From Chthonobacter albigriseus (GTDB lineage: Bacteria; Pseudomonadota; Alphaproteobacteria; Rhizobiales; Pleomorphomonadaceae): a stretch of 64,000 nt of DNA. The translations under genes and the position numbers were made by a program. The stretch spans positions 636,126 to 700,125 of the forward strand of contig NZ_JACDIT010000001.1 in NCBI RefSeq assembly GCF_013839445.1, in the 5' to 3' direction. The notes beneath the pieces were generated by a model. It did no database searches. It saw only the letters and a list, made by a program, of their open reading frames with translations, and was not told the origin of the DNA. Positions 8,228 to 16,553 of this stretch are shown piece after piece (the first letter of the stretch is position 1; each line of letters opens with the position of its first letter).

Positions 8228-9076
8228 ATGAAGATCGGCTTCAACATGCTGCTCTGGACCACCGTCGTGACGGAGGAGCACAGGTCCGTGCTGCAGGCGC
8301 TGAAGGCTGCCGGCTACGACGGGGTCGAGATCCCGGTGTTCGACGGTACGCCCGCCGGTTATTCCGCGCTCGGTCGGACGCTCGACGACATGGGCCTGGA
8401 GCGAACGGCGATCACCGTGATCCCCTCGCCAGACCAGAACCCGATCTCGGCGGATGCCGCCGTGCGCCAGCGCGGCGACGACTATCTCGCCTGGTGCCTG
8501 GAATGTACCGAGGCGCTAGGCGCGCGCGTGCTCTGCGGCCCGATCCACCAGTCGCTTGGGGTGTTCTCCGGTGCCTCGCGAACGGCGGAGGAGCTCGACC
8601 GCGCCCTCGCCTTCCATCGACGGCTCGGCCCGGTCGCGGCTTCGCACGGCGTCACGGTTGCGGTGGAGGCGCTCAACCGCTTCGAATGCTACCTGATCAC
8701 GACCATGGCGGACCTCGCCACACAGCTGGATGCGGTCGGACATCCCAACATCCGCGGGATGTACGACACCTTCCACGCCAACATCGAGGAGAAGGACCCG
8801 GTCGGCGCGATCACCGCCCACATCGGCCATATCGCCCATGTGCACATCTCCGAGAACGACCGCGGTACGCCGGGCCGGGGCCATGTGGACTGGCCGGCGA
8901 CCTTTCGGGCGCTCAAGGCCGGCGGCTATGACGGCTGGCTGACCATCGAGGCGTTCGGCCGAGCACTTCCGGAACTCGCGGCAGCCACACGGGTCTGGCG
9001 CGACTTCTTCCCCAGCCCCGACGAGGTCTGGCGCGACGGTTTCAAGCACATCCAGTCCGGCTGGGCCGCAGCCTAG
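8228..9076 (+). CDS. Ketose 3-epimerase family TIM-barrel enzyme (D-tagatose 3-epimerase-like)
   Basis: A 282-residue cytoplasmic enzyme. The metal ligands of the D-tagatose 3-epimerase family are all in place: Glu147 (VAVEALNRFE), Asp180 and His183 (MYDTFHANIEE), His206 (VHISEND), Arg212 and Glu241 (LTIEAFG). The spacing matches the Pseudomonas cichorii enzyme with a constant offset of five residues. Such enzymes invert C3 of ketoses or isomerise related keto compounds using Mn or Co. The GGAGGA before ATG 8228 is a strong ribosome site. It sits between the importer and the dihydroxyacetone-kinase genes, so it probably prepares a keto sugar for phosphorylation. A hydroxypyruvate isomerase-like role is the main alternative. 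Confidence 0.82.
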   Translation: MKIGFNMLLWTTVVTEEHRSVLQALKAAGYDGVEIPVFDGTPAGYSALGRTLDDMGLERTAITVIPSPDQNPISADAAVRQRGDDYLAWCLECTEALGARVLCGPIHQSLGVFSGASRTAEELDRALAFHRRLGPVAASHGVTVAVEALNRFECYLITTMADLATQLDAVGHPNIRGMYDTFHANIEEKDPVGAITAHIGHIAHVHISENDRGTPGRGHVDWPATFRALKAGGYDGWLTIEAFGRALPELAAATRVWRDFFPSPDEVWRDGFKHIQSGWAAA

Positions 9077-9108
9077 CCATCGTTTCAGCACGCTCGACCA
9101 GGACGACC

Positions 9109-9699
9109 ATGACGACCAGACTTCTCATCACGACCGTCGGCAGCAGGCTGATCGAACACGCGGACGAGCTGACGCGGCTCGATCAGGCGATCGGCGACGG
9201 CGACCATGGGGTGAACATGCGCCGCGGCTTCGAGGCCGTGCTGGCCGATCTCGACGCGATCGCCGCCAAGCCGTTGAACGAGGCCTTGAAGCAGGTCGGC
9301 ATGACGCTCGTCATGAAGGTCGGCGGCGCGTCCGGCCCGCTCTACGGCACGCTGTTCTCCGAGATCGGCAAGGCGCTCGGCGACGAGGTGACGCCGGCGA
9401 CGGTCGCGGCCGCGGTGGACGCGGCGATCCAGAAGGTGAAGGCGCGCGGCAAGTCCGACATCGGGCAGAAAACCATGCTCGACGTGCTGGTTCCCGTGCA
9501 GGCCGCGATCGCTGCCGGAAACCTGGGCGCGATCCGGACCGCGGCGGCGGATGCGGCGGCCGCCACCGTGCCGATGAAGGCGATCCGCGGCCGGGCGTCG
9601 TTCCTCGGGGATCGGTCGATCGGCCACATGGATCCCGGCGCGCGGTCCAGTCAGTTGATTGTGGAATCCGTCTTGGACGTGGTGGAGGGCCGGGCATGA
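9109..9699 (+). CDS. dhaL: Dihydroxyacetone kinase, ADP-binding subunit DhaL
   Basis: A 196-residue all-helical subunit. The Mg-nucleotide binding aspartates are seen as Asp25, Asp30 and Asp32 in RLDQAIGDGDHG. The GGASGPLYG motif near residue 72 is also typical. In the PEP-dependent kinases, DhaL holds ADP as a fixed cofactor, receives phosphate from DhaM and passes it to the ketose bound to DhaK. Its stop overlaps the start of dhaM by four bases. DhaK is encoded five genes further on rather than beside it. Related kinases act on tetruloses as well as on dihydroxyacetone, so the substrate is open. Confidence 0.92.
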   Translation: MTTRLLITTVGSRLIEHADELTRLDQAIGDGDHGVNMRRGFEAVLADLDAIAAKPLNEALKQVGMTLVMKVGGASGPLYGTLFSEIGKALGDEVTPATVAAAVDAAIQKVKARGKSDIGQKTMLDVLVPVQAAIAAGNLGAIRTAAADAAAATVPMKAIRGRASFLGDRSIGHMDPGARSSQLIVESVLDVVEGRA

Positions 9700-10088
9700 G
9701 CGGCAACGTCGGTATCGTCATCGTCTCGCATTCGCCGCTTGTGGCGGAAGGCGCGGCGGATATGGTCCGCCAGATGGTCGGCGACGAGGTGCCGCTCGCC
9801 TGGTGCGGCGGCAACCCGGAGGGCGGCCTCGGCACCTCCGTCCAGTCGATCATGGACGCCATCGACCGGGTCTGGAGCGAGAAGGGCGTCGCCATCCTCG
9901 TCGACCTCGGCGGCGCGGAGACCAACAGCGAAATGGCGATCGAGATGCTGCCCGACGACCGCCAGGGCCGCGTGGTGGTCTGCAACGCACCGATCGTGGA
10001 GGGCGCCGTGATGGCCGCCACGGAGGCTTCCGGCGGAGCGTCGCTGGACCAGGTGCGCCGCACCGCCGAAGAACTCTCCCCGCAGTGA
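9696..10088 (+). CDS. dhaM: PEP-dependent dihydroxyacetone kinase, phosphotransfer subunit DhaM
   Basis: A 130-residue EIIA-Man fold protein with the phosphorylated histidine at His12 (IVIVSHSPLVAEG). The GTS motif of the family is visible (GGLGTSVQSI). It is the minimal form, lacking the HPr and EI domains fused to DhaM in Escherichia coli; here those are separate genes just downstream. It should take phosphate from HPr and hand it to DhaL-ADP. It overlaps dhaL by four bases. Confidence 0.9.
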   Translation: MSGNVGIVIVSHSPLVAEGAADMVRQMVGDEVPLAWCGGNPEGGLGTSVQSIMDAIDRVWSEKGVAILVDLGGAETNSEMAIEMLPDDRQGRVVVCNAPIVEGAVMAATEASGGASLDQVRRTAEELSPQ

Positions 10089-10125
10089 CTTGGGGTCGTC
10101 GACCCGCCCGGACCGGATGCTCGCC

Positions 10126-10422
10126 ATGACCGATGCCGCCCTGACACCCGCCCACGCCGCCGTTCTGATGACGCACGACGTCGGCCTGCATGCCCGGCCT
10201 TCCGTGAAGCTCACCAAGCTCGCCAAGACCTTCCAGGCCTCGATCGCGCTTGCGCAGTCCGAAGATGGGCCGTGGATCGACGCCAAGAGCATCGTCAAGG
10301 TGATGGCCATGAAGGCCCCGAAGGACACCACCCTCCATTTCCGCGCGAGCGGCGCCGACGCCGAGGAGGCCCTGAAGGCTCTCGTGGCGCTGGTGGAGAG
10401 GGATTTCGACGAAGGTCATTGA
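10126..10422 (+). CDS. HPr-like phosphocarrier protein
   Basis: A 98-residue HPr domain protein. The active-site histidine is His22 in VGLHARPS, with the usual following helix (KLTKLAKTF). The position of the regulatory serine reads AKSIVKVMAM, so a Ser is present. ATG 10126 is chosen; in-frame ATG 10117 and 10090 are alternatives. It relays phosphate from the EI encoded next to DhaM. Being inside the kinase operon, it is probably dedicated to DhaKLM rather than to a general nitrogen-type PTS. Confidence 0.9.
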   Translation: MTDAALTPAHAAVLMTHDVGLHARPSVKLTKLAKTFQASIALAQSEDGPWIDAKSIVKVMAMKAPKDTTLHFRASGADAEEALKALVALVERDFDEGH

Positions 10423-10437
10423 AGGGAACCGAACGGG

Positions 10438-12069
10438 ATGTCCGCGCTGATCCGCCCTGCCCGCCTGGAGATCGTCGGCCGACCGGCCTCGCCCGGGCTG
10501 GCGCGAGGACCCGTGCACATTCTGGAGGAGACCACCGTCCGGGATGTTCACGCCGGGACCTCGGCGCAGGAGCGGACGCGTCTCCTGGAAGCGATCGCCG
10601 CGGCGGCGGCCGAAGTGGCGGACCTGATCGCCGGCGTCGACGACGAGGAAGCCGCGGCCATCCTGGAGTTCCAGCTCGCCATGCTGGAGGACGACGCCTT
10701 GATCGCCGATGCGCTGCCTGTGATCGACGGCGGCGCGCCGGCCCTCGTCGCCTTCCAGGATGCGATGGCGGACGTCGCAGCCGGATACCGGACCGGCGAC
10801 GACGAGTACTTCCAGGCGCGGGCGAGCGACATCGAGGACCTGGCGGAGCGCGTGATCGCCCACCTCACCGGGGCCGAGACGGGCGCGATCGAACTTCCGC
10901 CGGGCGGCATCCTGCTCGCGCGCGATCTGACGCCGTCGCGCTTCCTGTCCACCGACTGGAGCGGCGGCCGCGCCATCGCGCTGTTCGAAGGCAGCCCCAC
11001 CGCGCACGTGGCGATCCTCGCCCGCTCGCGTGGGGTGCCGATGGCGGTCGGCTTCGGCACATTGAAGATCACCGGGCATGCGGCGGCGCTGCTCGACGGG
11101 GAGACGGGCCGGCTCGTGCTGTCGCCCGATGCGGACGACGAGGCCGGCCACCACGCGCTAACCGCTAGCGCCGACGAGATCCGCACGGTGGAGCAGCGGC
11201 TCGCCAGACGGCAGGCGGTCACGGCGGACGGAACGCCGATCAAGGTGATGATCAACGCTGGCGACCCCGGAGAGCTCGACGCGCTCGATCCGGCGCTCTG
11301 CGACGGCATCGGCCTGGTGCGGACGGAGTTCCTGTTCCACGGCCGGCGCGGTCTGCCGACGGAGGACGATCAGCTTGCCGCCTACCGCCGCATCCTCACC
11401 TGGGCCGAGGGGCGTCCGGTCACCTTCCGAACACTCGACGCGGGCGGAGACAAGCCGATCGCCGGCCTGACGCGGGAGGAGTCCAATCCGTTTCTTGGCC
11501 TGCGGGGCATCCGCCTTTCGCTCGCCCGGCCGGATGTCTTCCGCGTCCAGGTCCGTGCCCTGCTGCGAGCCGCGGCCGAGGGCGAGATGCTGGTGATGGC
11601 GCCGATGGTTGCGTTGCCGGCTGAGATGCAGGCCGTCACCGACCTCTTCGTGGAGGAGGCCGCGGCGCTCCGGCGGGCAGGGCTCGCCCACGCGATCCCG
11701 CCGCTCGGGATGATGGTCGAGGTGCCGGCCGTCGCGCTCACGCTCGACCTCTTCGATGTCGATTTCGTCTCGATCGGATCCAACGACCTGACGCAGTATG
11801 TGATGGCCGCCTCGCGCGATGCGACGGGGCTGGCCGGGCTCGACGACGCAGGGGTGGAGGCGGTTCAGCGGATGATCCGGATGGTGGTCTCCTCGGGCGC
11901 CGAGCTGGGCGTTCCGGTGAGCCTCTGCGGCGACGCGGGGAGCGACACGCGTGTCCTGCCGAAGCTGCTCGCCGCCGGCCTGCGCTCGATCTCCGTCGCG
12001 CCGGCCCAGGTCGGCCGGGTGAAGCGCGTGATCGCTGACTGGCGCGCCGACGGAGGCCCCGATGGCTGA
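10438..12069 (+). CDS. ptsI: Phosphoenolpyruvate-protein phosphotransferase (PTS enzyme I)
   Basis: A 543-residue enzyme I. The phosphorylated histidine is His190 in EGSPTAHVAILAR. The PEP-binding barrel shows GIGLVRTEFLF, TLDAGGDKP and the catalytic Cys in VSLCGDAGSD. There is no GAF domain, so it is the sugar-PTS type rather than PtsP. It starts the phosphate chain PEP, EI, HPr, DhaM, DhaL-ADP, ketose. The last eight bases overlap the next gene. No PTS permease is present in the window, consistent with a chain that serves only the kinase. Confidence 0.93.
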   Translation: MSALIRPARLEIVGRPASPGLARGPVHILEETTVRDVHAGTSAQERTRLLEAIAAAAAEVADLIAGVDDEEAAAILEFQLAMLEDDALIADALPVIDGGAPALVAFQDAMADVAAGYRTGDDEYFQARASDIEDLAERVIAHLTGAETGAIELPPGGILLARDLTPSRFLSTDWSGGRAIALFEGSPTAHVAILARSRGVPMAVGFGTLKITGHAAALLDGETGRLVLSPDADDEAGHHALTASADEIRTVEQRLARRQAVTADGTPIKVMINAGDPGELDALDPALCDGIGLVRTEFLFHGRRGLPTEDDQLAAYRRILTWAEGRPVTFRTLDAGGDKPIAGLTREESNPFLGLRGIRLSLARPDVFRVQVRALLRAAAEGEMLVMAPMVALPAEMQAVTDLFVEEAAALRRAGLAHAIPPLGMMVEVPAVALTLDLFDVDFVSIGSNDLTQYVMAASRDATGLAGLDDAGVEAVQRMIRMVVSSGAELGVPVSLCGDAGSDTRVLPKLLAAGLRSISVAPAQVGRVKRVIADWRADGGPDG

Positions 12070-12481
12070 AGTCTTTCCGGCCGATGACGGCGTGGGCGCC
12101 TACAAGGCGGTCCTCCGGGAGGTGCTGGAGCGCAGGCCGTCCGGCATGCGGCAGCGGCTCGCGGAAGCGCTCGGCACCACGCGCAGCTTCGTCAGCCAGA
12201 TCTCCAACCCCGCCTATGCCACCCCCATTCCGGCGCAGTACGTGGCCAACATCTTCGAGATCTGCCACTTCTCCGACACGGAGCGGCTGCGCTTCATGAC
12301 CGCCTACCGACGCGCGCACCCGCGCCGCGGCGGCGCGGTGGAGGATGCGCCGGAGCCGACCCGCTCGCTCGTCCTGGAGGTGCCGGATCTCGGCTCGGAC
12401 GTGCGCAACGCGGAGTTCGACGCGATCGTCCAGGAGATGGTCGCGCGGCTGAAGCGGCTGACCGAGATCAAGGACCGATAG
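12062..12481 (+). CDS. Helix-turn-helix-like protein of unknown function in the kinase operon
   Basis: A 139-residue protein that starts inside the EI gene and ends 47 bp before dhaK. Residues around 25-60 look like a Cro/CI-type helix-turn-helix (MRQRLAEALGTTRSFVSQIS), followed by a segment resembling a regulatory helical tail (EICHFSDTERLRFMTAYRRAH). The C-terminal part is charged and ends in a helix suited to dimerisation. It may regulate the operon in response to the state of the phosphorelay or bind one of its components. I do not recognise a named family, and DNA binding is inferred only from the helix pattern. Confidence 0.65.
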   Translation: MAEVFPADDGVGAYKAVLREVLERRPSGMRQRLAEALGTTRSFVSQISNPAYATPIPAQYVANIFEICHFSDTERLRFMTAYRRAHPRRGGAVEDAPEPTRSLVLEVPDLGSDVRNAEFDAIVQEMVARLKRLTEIKDR

Positions 12482-12528
12482 ACCACCATCAAGAAGGGCG
12501 CTCCAAGGCGTCGACGAGGGGACCACCC

Positions 12529-13518
12529 ATGAAGAAGCTGATCAATTCGCCCGAATCCGTGCTCGCAGAAAGCCTTCATGGCTTCGCCGCCGCCCATGGC
12601 GATATCGTCGCGCTCGGAGAGGATCTGAAGTTCGTCCACCGCAAAGTCTTGAAGCCGGGCAAGGTGGCGCTGCTTTCCGGCGGCGGGTCTGGGCACGAGC
12701 CGTTGCACGCGGGCTTCGTCGGTCACGGCATGCTCGACGCGGCCTGTCCGGGCCAAGTGTTCACCTCTCCGACGCCGGACCAGATGATCGCCGCTGCCAA
12801 CGCCGTCGACGGCGGCAACGGCGTGCTCTTCATCGTCAAGAACTACGAAGGCGACGTGATGAACTTCGAGATGGCGGCCGAGATGGCCGGCGTCGAGATT
12901 GCGACCGTCATCACCGACGACGACGTCGCGGTGGAAACATCGACCTATTCGACGGGCCGGCGGGGCGTCGCCGGCACCATGGTGGTGGAAAAGGTGCTCG
13001 GCGCCGCCGCGGAAGCCGGCGCCGACCTCGCTACGCTGAAGGCGCTCGGCGACACGGTCAACGGACGGACCCGCTCGATGGGCGTGGCGCTGACGAGCTG
13101 CACCGTACCCGCAGCCGGTACGCCGACGTTCACCCTCGCCGAGGACGAGATGGAACTCGGTGTCGGCATCCACGGCGAGCCGGGCCGGCGCCGTGTCAAG
13201 ATGTTGCCGGCCGACGGGATCGCCGACGAGATGATCGGCGCGATCGCTTCCGACTTCGGCGCCGACGCGGGCGGTCCGGTGCTGCTCCTCGTCAACGGCT
13301 TCGGCGGGACGCCGGCCATGGAGCTCTACGTGATGTATCACGCCGCCCGCACCCGGCTGGAAAAGGCCGGCTTCACGGTCGCCCGTTCGCTGGTCGGCAA
13401 CTACGTGACGTCGCTGGAGATGGCCGGCTGCTCGGTGACGGTGACCCGTCTAACCGACGAGATCGCCGGCTACTGGGACGCGCCGGTGCACACCGCCGCG
13501 CTGCGCTGGGGGATGTAA
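12529..13518 (+). CDS. dhaK: Dihydroxyacetone kinase, substrate-binding subunit DhaK
   Basis: A 329-residue subunit. It keeps His56 (GGGSGHEP), Asp109 (KNYEGDVMNF) and His215 (GVGIHGEPG). The last is the residue that binds the ketone carbonyl covalently as a hemiaminal (His218 in Escherichia coli). It presents dihydroxyacetone or a related short ketose to DhaL. It ends the 13.5-kb co-directional block; the next gene is on the other strand. Relatives such as erythrulose kinases have the same residues, so the true substrate needs biochemistry. Confidence 0.93.
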   Translation: MKKLINSPESVLAESLHGFAAAHGDIVALGEDLKFVHRKVLKPGKVALLSGGGSGHEPLHAGFVGHGMLDAACPGQVFTSPTPDQMIAAANAVDGGNGVLFIVKNYEGDVMNFEMAAEMAGVEIATVITDDDVAVETSTYSTGRRGVAGTMVVEKVLGAAAEAGADLATLKALGDTVNGRTRSMGVALTSCTVPAAGTPTFTLAEDEMELGVGIHGEPGRRRVKMLPADGIADEMIGAIASDFGADAGGPVLLLVNGFGGTPAMELYVMYHAARTRLEKAGFTVARSLVGNYVTSLEMAGCSVTVTRLTDEIAGYWDAPVHTAALRWGM

Positions 13519-13575
13519 CGGCCAGTGGAAGGGCGGCGGAGCACTGACGCCCCGCCGTCGTTGCAACCCGCTCCG

Positions 13576-14484
13576 TCAGGGCGTGATCAGTGTGCCTGCG
13601 CCGTGCTCCGTGAAGATTTCCAGGAGCACCGCGTGCGGCGTCTTGCCGTTGACGATCACGACGCCCTCGACGCCGAGCGCCAACGCGTCGATGCAGGTCT
13701 CCACCTTGGGAATCATGCCGCCGGAGATGGTGCCGTCGGCGATCAGCGCGCGGGCGTCGCCCACCGAGAGCTCCTTGATCAGCCGGCCGTCGCGGTCGAG
13801 GACGCCGGGGACGTCGGTGAGGAAGAGCAGGCGGGTCGCGCCGAGCGCGCCGGCGATCGCACCGGCGAAGGTGTCGGCGTTGACGTTGTAGGTCTCGCCG
13901 TCCACGCCGGGGGCGACCGGCGCGATGACGGGGATCAGTTCCTCCTTGGCAACCATGTGCAACACGGCGGGGTTCACCGACTTCGGCTCGCCGACGAAGC
14001 CGAGGTCGACGATCTGCTCGATGTTGGAGTTGGGATCGCGCTGGGTGCGGGTGGCCTTCTCCACGACCACCATGTTGCCGTCCTTGCCGCAGAGGCCGAT
14101 CGCGCGACCACCTTCGGCGTTGATGGCGGACACGATGTTCTTGTTGATCGAGCCTGCGAGAACCATCTCGACGATCTCCACCGTCGCCTTGTCGGTGACC
14201 CGCAGGCCCGCGCGGAACTCGGATTTGATGCCGAGTTTCTCCAGCATCGCGCCGATCTGCGGGCCGCCACCGTGCACCACGATCGGCTTCATGCCGGACT
14301 GCTTGAGGAGAACGATGTCGCGGGCGAAGGCACGGGCGAGAGACTCGTCGCCCATGGCGTGGCCGCCGTACTTCACCACGATCGTCTTGTCGTCGTAGCG
14401 CTGCATGTAGGGCAGCGCTTCGGAGATGATGCGGGCGCGCGAGACGGTATCGTCGGCGGCGGGAGTGTCGGCGGAGCTGGCCAT
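13576..14484 (-). CDS. argB: Acetylglutamate kinase
   Basis: A 302-residue amino acid kinase catalysing the second step of arginine biosynthesis, ATP-dependent phosphorylation of N-acetyl-L-glutamate. Visible motifs are [11 protein letters not shown] (phosphate binding), [10 protein letters not shown] (substrate loop) and the C-terminal [10 protein letters not shown] segment. Start ATG 14484 (MASSADTP) gives the usual length; a longer frame to 14544 is low-complexity. In Hyphomicrobiales it commonly lies near engB and yidC, as here, though separated by several genes in this genome. Confidence 0.95.
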   Translation of the reverse strand: MASSADTPAADDTVSRARIISEALPYMQRYDDKTIVVKYGGHAMGDESLARAFARDIVLLKQSGMKPIVVHGGGPQIGAMLEKLGIKSEFRAGLRVTDKATVEIVEMVLAGSINKNIVSAINAEGGRAIGLCGKDGNMVVVEKATRTQRDPNSNIEQIVDLGFVGEPKSVNPAVLHMVAKEELIPVIAPVAPGVDGETYNVNADTFAGAIAGALGATRLLFLTDVPGVLDRDGRLIKELSVGDARALIADGTISGGMIPKVETCIDALALGVEGVVIVNGKTPHAVLLEIFTEHGAGTLITP

Positions 14485-14622
14485 CGCGCGAGGTCTTCCG
14501 GGAACGTTGGAGGTCGGCGGCGGTATAGCGGAAAGGACGGGCAACGGGAAGGGTTCGGCTGCTGACGCCGGGTGTCAGCGCGGGCCCGTCATTCTGGGGG
14601 TCAGCCTTGCCGGAGAGTTCCG

Positions 14623-15186
14623 ATGACCAAGCTCTACGATCGCACCGTGCCCTACCAGATCCGGATGCTCGCCAACGCGCGCCGGTTCGTCTCCAAGGCG
14701 CGCGACCACTTTGCCGCTGCCGGGATCAATGGCCGGGAGATGGTCGGCTGGCGGCTCGCGCCGGACATGTTTTCGCTCGGCCGCCAGCTCGTGGTGGCGG
14801 TGGACGGCGTCCGCGGGGCCGCGGCCCGCCTCGCCGGACAGGCCATCGAGCCGCCGGATGCGCCCGCCTTCGCCGTCTACAACCGCGGCGGCGACATGCC
14901 CTTCCACGAGCCCGCCACGATCGACGACGCGCTCGCCTATATCGACCGCGGGATCGCCTTTCTCACCGCGGTCGAGCCCGAAAGCTTCGGGGGCGCGGAG
15001 GACCGACTCATCGTGCTCGTGATGGGCGGCCAGACGCGGACCTTCACCGCCGAGCCCTTCGTCAACGCCTATGTGACGCCGAACCTCCACTTCCACCTTG
15101 CGGTCGCCTACGCGATCCTGCGGTCGCGCGGCGCGCCGATCGGCAAGAGCGATTTCGAGGGCGAGGACGTCTACGAGCTGGGGTGA
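14623..15186 (+). CDS. DUF1993 family protein
   Basis: A 187-residue soluble protein matching the DUF1993 family, which has a DinB-like four-helix appearance. Typical stretches are MLANARRFVSKARDHF, the central LAPDMFSLGRQL and the C-terminal NLHFHLAVAYAILRSRG. The biochemical role is unknown. It is transcribed away from argB and convergently with bacA, whose stop codon is eight bases beyond its own. A small hairpin at 15187-15207 may end both transcripts. Confidence 0.8.
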   Translation: MTKLYDRTVPYQIRMLANARRFVSKARDHFAAAGINGREMVGWRLAPDMFSLGRQLVVAVDGVRGAAARLAGQAIEPPDAPAFAVYNRGGDMPFHEPATIDDALAYIDRGIAFLTAVEPESFGGAEDRLIVLVMGGQTRTFTAEPFVNAYVTPNLHFHLAVAYAILRSRGAPIGKSDFEGEDVYELG

Positions 15187-15207
15187 CGGCGGTCTACTCG
15201 ACCGCCG
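15187..15207. terminator. Hairpin between convergent genes, possible bidirectional terminator
   Basis: CGGCGGTC (15187-15194) and GACCGCCG (15200-15207) form a perfect 8-bp stem with a TACTC loop between the DUF1993 gene and bacA. It overlaps the bacA stop codon. No T-tract follows on either strand, so termination activity is only inferred from its location. Confidence 0.35.
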
Positions 15208-16438
15208 CCTGATACTTGAGCTCGGTGTCGGGAATCTCGTCCTTGTGGATGATCGCCTCGAAGGTGCGCAGGCGCTGGTAGACCGAGAGCAGTTCCACGA
15301 TCGTCGTCCAGGACAGGACGAGATATTGGAACGACGAGGTCACCTGGCTGAAGGCGCTGGAGATCTGGTTGAGCGCGCCGAGCGAGATCTTGGCGGCGAC
15401 GATGGACGGGCCAAGGAGGATCAGCGAGAAGACAGTGTTGGTCTGGCTGTAGGCGTAGCGGACCACGTTGAAGTAGAGGTAGTGGAAGTAGAGCGTGAAA
15501 TAATTGCGCCGGACGGAGTCGAACAGCTGGTCGGTAACCGGACGATCCGCCCGGTTCGGGTCGTCCTCGCCGTAGACCAGTTCCTTGCGGAAGGCCGCTT
15601 CGGCACGCTGGTTGCGGAATTCCAGCCCCGGCAGCTTGATGCCCACTGTCGCGAGCACGACCGTGCCGAAGATCGACCAGACGATCGCCGCCGTCACGAG
15701 CGGGTACGGGATGGAGCCGACGACGGGCAGTTCCGTGACGTTGGCCGAGAGGCGCATCAGCACGGGCAGGAAGGCGATCAGCGTCATGATGCTGTCGACG
15801 AAGTTGACGCCGAGGCTCTCCACCAGCCGGGAGAAGCGCATGGTGTCCTCCTGGACGCGCTGGGAGGCACCCTCGACCTTGCGCAGCTTCGGCCAGAAGG
15901 AGAGGTAGTAGTCGTTCATTGCCGTCCGCCAGCGGAAGATCCAGTGGCTGACGAAGAAGAGATTCAGCACCGCGACCGTGATCGCGACCAGCGCGATCGA
16001 CGCGAAGATGCCGAGCTGGGCGTAGAACTCGCCGACCTCCACGACGCGCTGTTTGGCGACAGCAGCCTGCACCATGTCCCAGAAGGGGCCGTACCAGTTG
16101 TTGATCGCCACGCTCACCTGGACCTGGAAATAGGTGACGAACAGGATCAGCGCCGTACCGAGGATCGACCACTTCCACCAGGGGTGCGGAGCGATGGTCT
16201 GCCACACGGCCGCGAACAGGCCGACCGCAACGGCGTAGTAGATGTAGAACCAGAGGAACGGATCGGTGATGAAGTAACCGAGGCCGATCAACGGCGGGTC
16301 CACGCCCTCCTGCATGTCGAAGCCGAACACGCCGCCAAGGTCGCTGCCGCCGAGGTACCAGCCGGCGACGCAGAAGGCCGTCCACAGCACCACGGAAATG
16401 AAGAAGGCCTTCGGCCGTGGGAAGAAGGATACGAACAA
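15194..16438 (-). CDS. bacA: BacA/SbmA-type peptide transporter
   Basis: A 414-residue inner membrane protein of the SbmA/BacA family, which imports proline-rich and nodule-type antimicrobial peptides by proton drive and affects very-long-chain fatty acids of lipid A. Recognisable parts are the N-terminal [42 protein letters not shown] and [19 protein letters not shown]. The start is taken as TTG 16438: GAGGTGAGGAG lies nine bases before it and the protein then begins like other BacA sequences. An in-frame ATG at 16477 would add 13 residues and lacks such a site. Confidence 0.88.
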   Translation of the reverse strand: MFVSFFPRPKAFFISVVLWTAFCVAGWYLGGSDLGGVFGFDMQEGVDPPLIGLGYFITDPFLWFYIYYAVAVGLFAAVWQTIAPHPWWKWSILGTALILFVTYFQVQVSVAINNWYGPFWDMVQAAVAKQRVVEVGEFYAQLGIFASIALVAITVAVLNLFFVSHWIFRWRTAMNDYYLSFWPKLRKVEGASQRVQEDTMRFSRLVESLGVNFVDSIMTLIAFLPVLMRLSANVTELPVVGSIPYPLVTAAIVWSIFGTVVLATVGIKLPGLEFRNQRAEAAFRKELVYGEDDPNRADRPVTDQLFDSVRRNYFTLYFHYLYFNVVRYAYSQTNTVFSLILLGPSIVAAKISLGALNQISSAFSQVTSSFQYLVLSWTTIVELLSVYQRLRTFEAIIHKDEIPDTELKYQAAVE

Positions 16439-16553
16439 GGCTGATGGCTCCTCACCTCGAGAACCGCTTCGCGGCAACTAGATAGGTCGATCGTCGACGC
16501 TGCAAGTGGGGCCGTGCCAGCTTTCTTCGCACCTTCAGATCCCGCCTCATGGA

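Noticed and set aside
13519-13575. GC-rich inverted sequence between dhaK and argB as a terminator
   Set aside because: GGGCGGCGG and CCGCC can pair only imperfectly with a long loop and there is no T-tract, so I did not list it as a terminator.
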